This document shows, piece by piece, positions 63,248-64,000 of a DNA stretch of 64,000 nt (position 1 is the first letter of the stretch; each line of letters starts with the position of its first letter). The notes beneath the pieces are model-generated. The model saw only the letters and a program-made list of their open reading frames with translations. It did no database searches and was not told where the DNA came from. The position numbers were made by a program, and so were the translations under genes. This DNA comes from Symbiodinium microadriaticum (Eukaryota; Sar; Dinophyceae; Suessiales; Symbiodiniaceae). The stretch is taken from NCBI GenBank assembly GCA_001939145.1, contig LSRX01000047.1:16645-80644 (forward strand). Direction: 5' to 3'.

Positions 63248-64000
63248 CCTAGTTTCAGAAAAGTAGGATGTTTACTTGGGCCTGAAGAGTAGGACCTCTG
63301 TCATTGGGATAGTCAGTGGGGAAAGAACGCCTTGTTGAGCTTGACACTGGTCAGATGTTGTGAAATGATGTAGGAGGTGTAGCATAGGTTCAGTGATCTG
63401 GAAATACCACTATTGATTGTCATTTTACTTATTCCGTGAGACTGAAGCTTGCATCATATGAGTTGTTGATTTGACATTGCTTCTTTTGGCAGCTCATCTG
63501 TGCGGAGGACATAGTCAGGTGGGGAGTTTGGCTGGGGCATGTATTTAGGCTTCAAACACATGGTGGGAGCAAAATTCGACAGCCCAGAAGGCAAGATGCT
63601 CGTAAGTCGATGTGTACGTAGATGGACAGGAAACCAAGACAGTCACATATATCAGGAATGACGCAGTAGATGAGTAAATATGATAACGGGCTCCATCTCT
63701 CTCTCTCTCACACATACACACATCTCTCAGTTTCTCTTTCTCGCTATAGCAATATAGGTGTACATGTACATTCAATGGGTCGTGGTATACAGAATGTCGT
63801 CAGGTCAGAGCATACAGCCACAGCCGGATGATTTTTGTTCTTCCAAGCTTTCACAGTGGGCCGTTTTATGCTCACAGCTCGAAGACCTCGCGAGCTTCTC
63901 GCAGACCGAACCGTAGACCCCAAACCCTAAACCCTACACCACCCTAAAGCGCTAACAGCCAAGGTATGGGCTTGCGGCTCCATCGATGAGCTGCTTGACT
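63248..64000. other. Right edge, no firm gene
   Basis: An acceptor-like GCTTCTTTTGGCAG at 63480-63493 and a perfect GTAAGT donor at 63603 bracket a segment that could be a further exon (YLGFKHMVGAKFDSPEGKML in one frame) but has no SDR signature. (TC)n at 63696-63710. A short CCCTAAA patch at 63919-63936. Confidence 0.4.

Overview
This is a eukaryotic nuclear window, most likely from a dinoflagellate or a close alveolate relative. The plant/alveolate-type telomere motif TTTAGGG/CCCTAAA occurs throughout in short, degenerate patches of both orientations. The recognisable coding pieces are short GC-rich exons split by introns. Two kinds of peptide here (a YYWDTRDGP/WWFGP domain and glycine-rich TTGLVTGAAAGG / GLLPALVTFG segments) are ones I remember as common in dinoflagellate proteins. 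That is recall from memory, not a search. No bacterial features, tRNA, rRNA or CRISPR array was seen.

Layout. 1-30 kb is a mosaic of telomere-type patches, microsatellites, short palindromic (MITE-like) elements, AT-rich 5/10-bp-phased repeats and many small exon-like islands, including an alpha/beta-hydrolase-like fragment on the minus strand near 4.1 kb. A ~2.1 kb segment occurs twice (20.64-22.85 and 23.90-25.99 kb). At 29.2-30.2 kb lies a ~1.09 kb uninterrupted CAGCAA array. The best gene is a TVP38/VTT-family membrane protein (31.7-32.9 kb) with one intron that looks like an inserted palindromic element. 33-43 kb returns to islands, palindromic elements and a 75-bp minisatellite. A RING-finger gene spans 43.3-44.5 kb with the domain split across a 987-bp intron. 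A WWFGP-domain gene lies at 48.9-49.3 kb. 51-55 kb holds diverged duplications and microsatellites, followed by an 897-base assembly gap (55.88-56.78 kb). 59.5-60.6 kb is a 26-bp satellite derived from the telomere motif. A short-chain dehydrogenase/reductase (carbonyl-reductase-like) gene runs from 61.3 kb towards the right edge and is incomplete at both ends.

The main observation is organisational. Many exon-like islands have CCCTAAA patches just upstream and TTTAGGG patches just downstream, so the intervening introns begin with TTTAGGG and end with CCCTAAA. The donor GT is often the GT of GGTTTAGGG itself, and the C/A-rich CCCTAAAC tract sits where a branch point or pyrimidine tract would be. 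Introns could therefore fold end to end, or the telomere motif could have been recruited as splice signals or spread as the termini of intron-forming mobile elements. The RING intron and several exact-phase exon islands support this; RNA data are needed to prove it. A second, independent intron-forming element family (GCTGTTRAGGAACTTAA termini) is seen in the VTT gene and near 47.2 kb.

Limits. Apart from VTT, RING, SDR and the WWFGP gene, island calls rest on reading frame, splice-like borders and context only, and their strand is often uncertain. Six single-n positions and the N run mark assembly joins; at least two are flanked by unmerged duplicate sequence.
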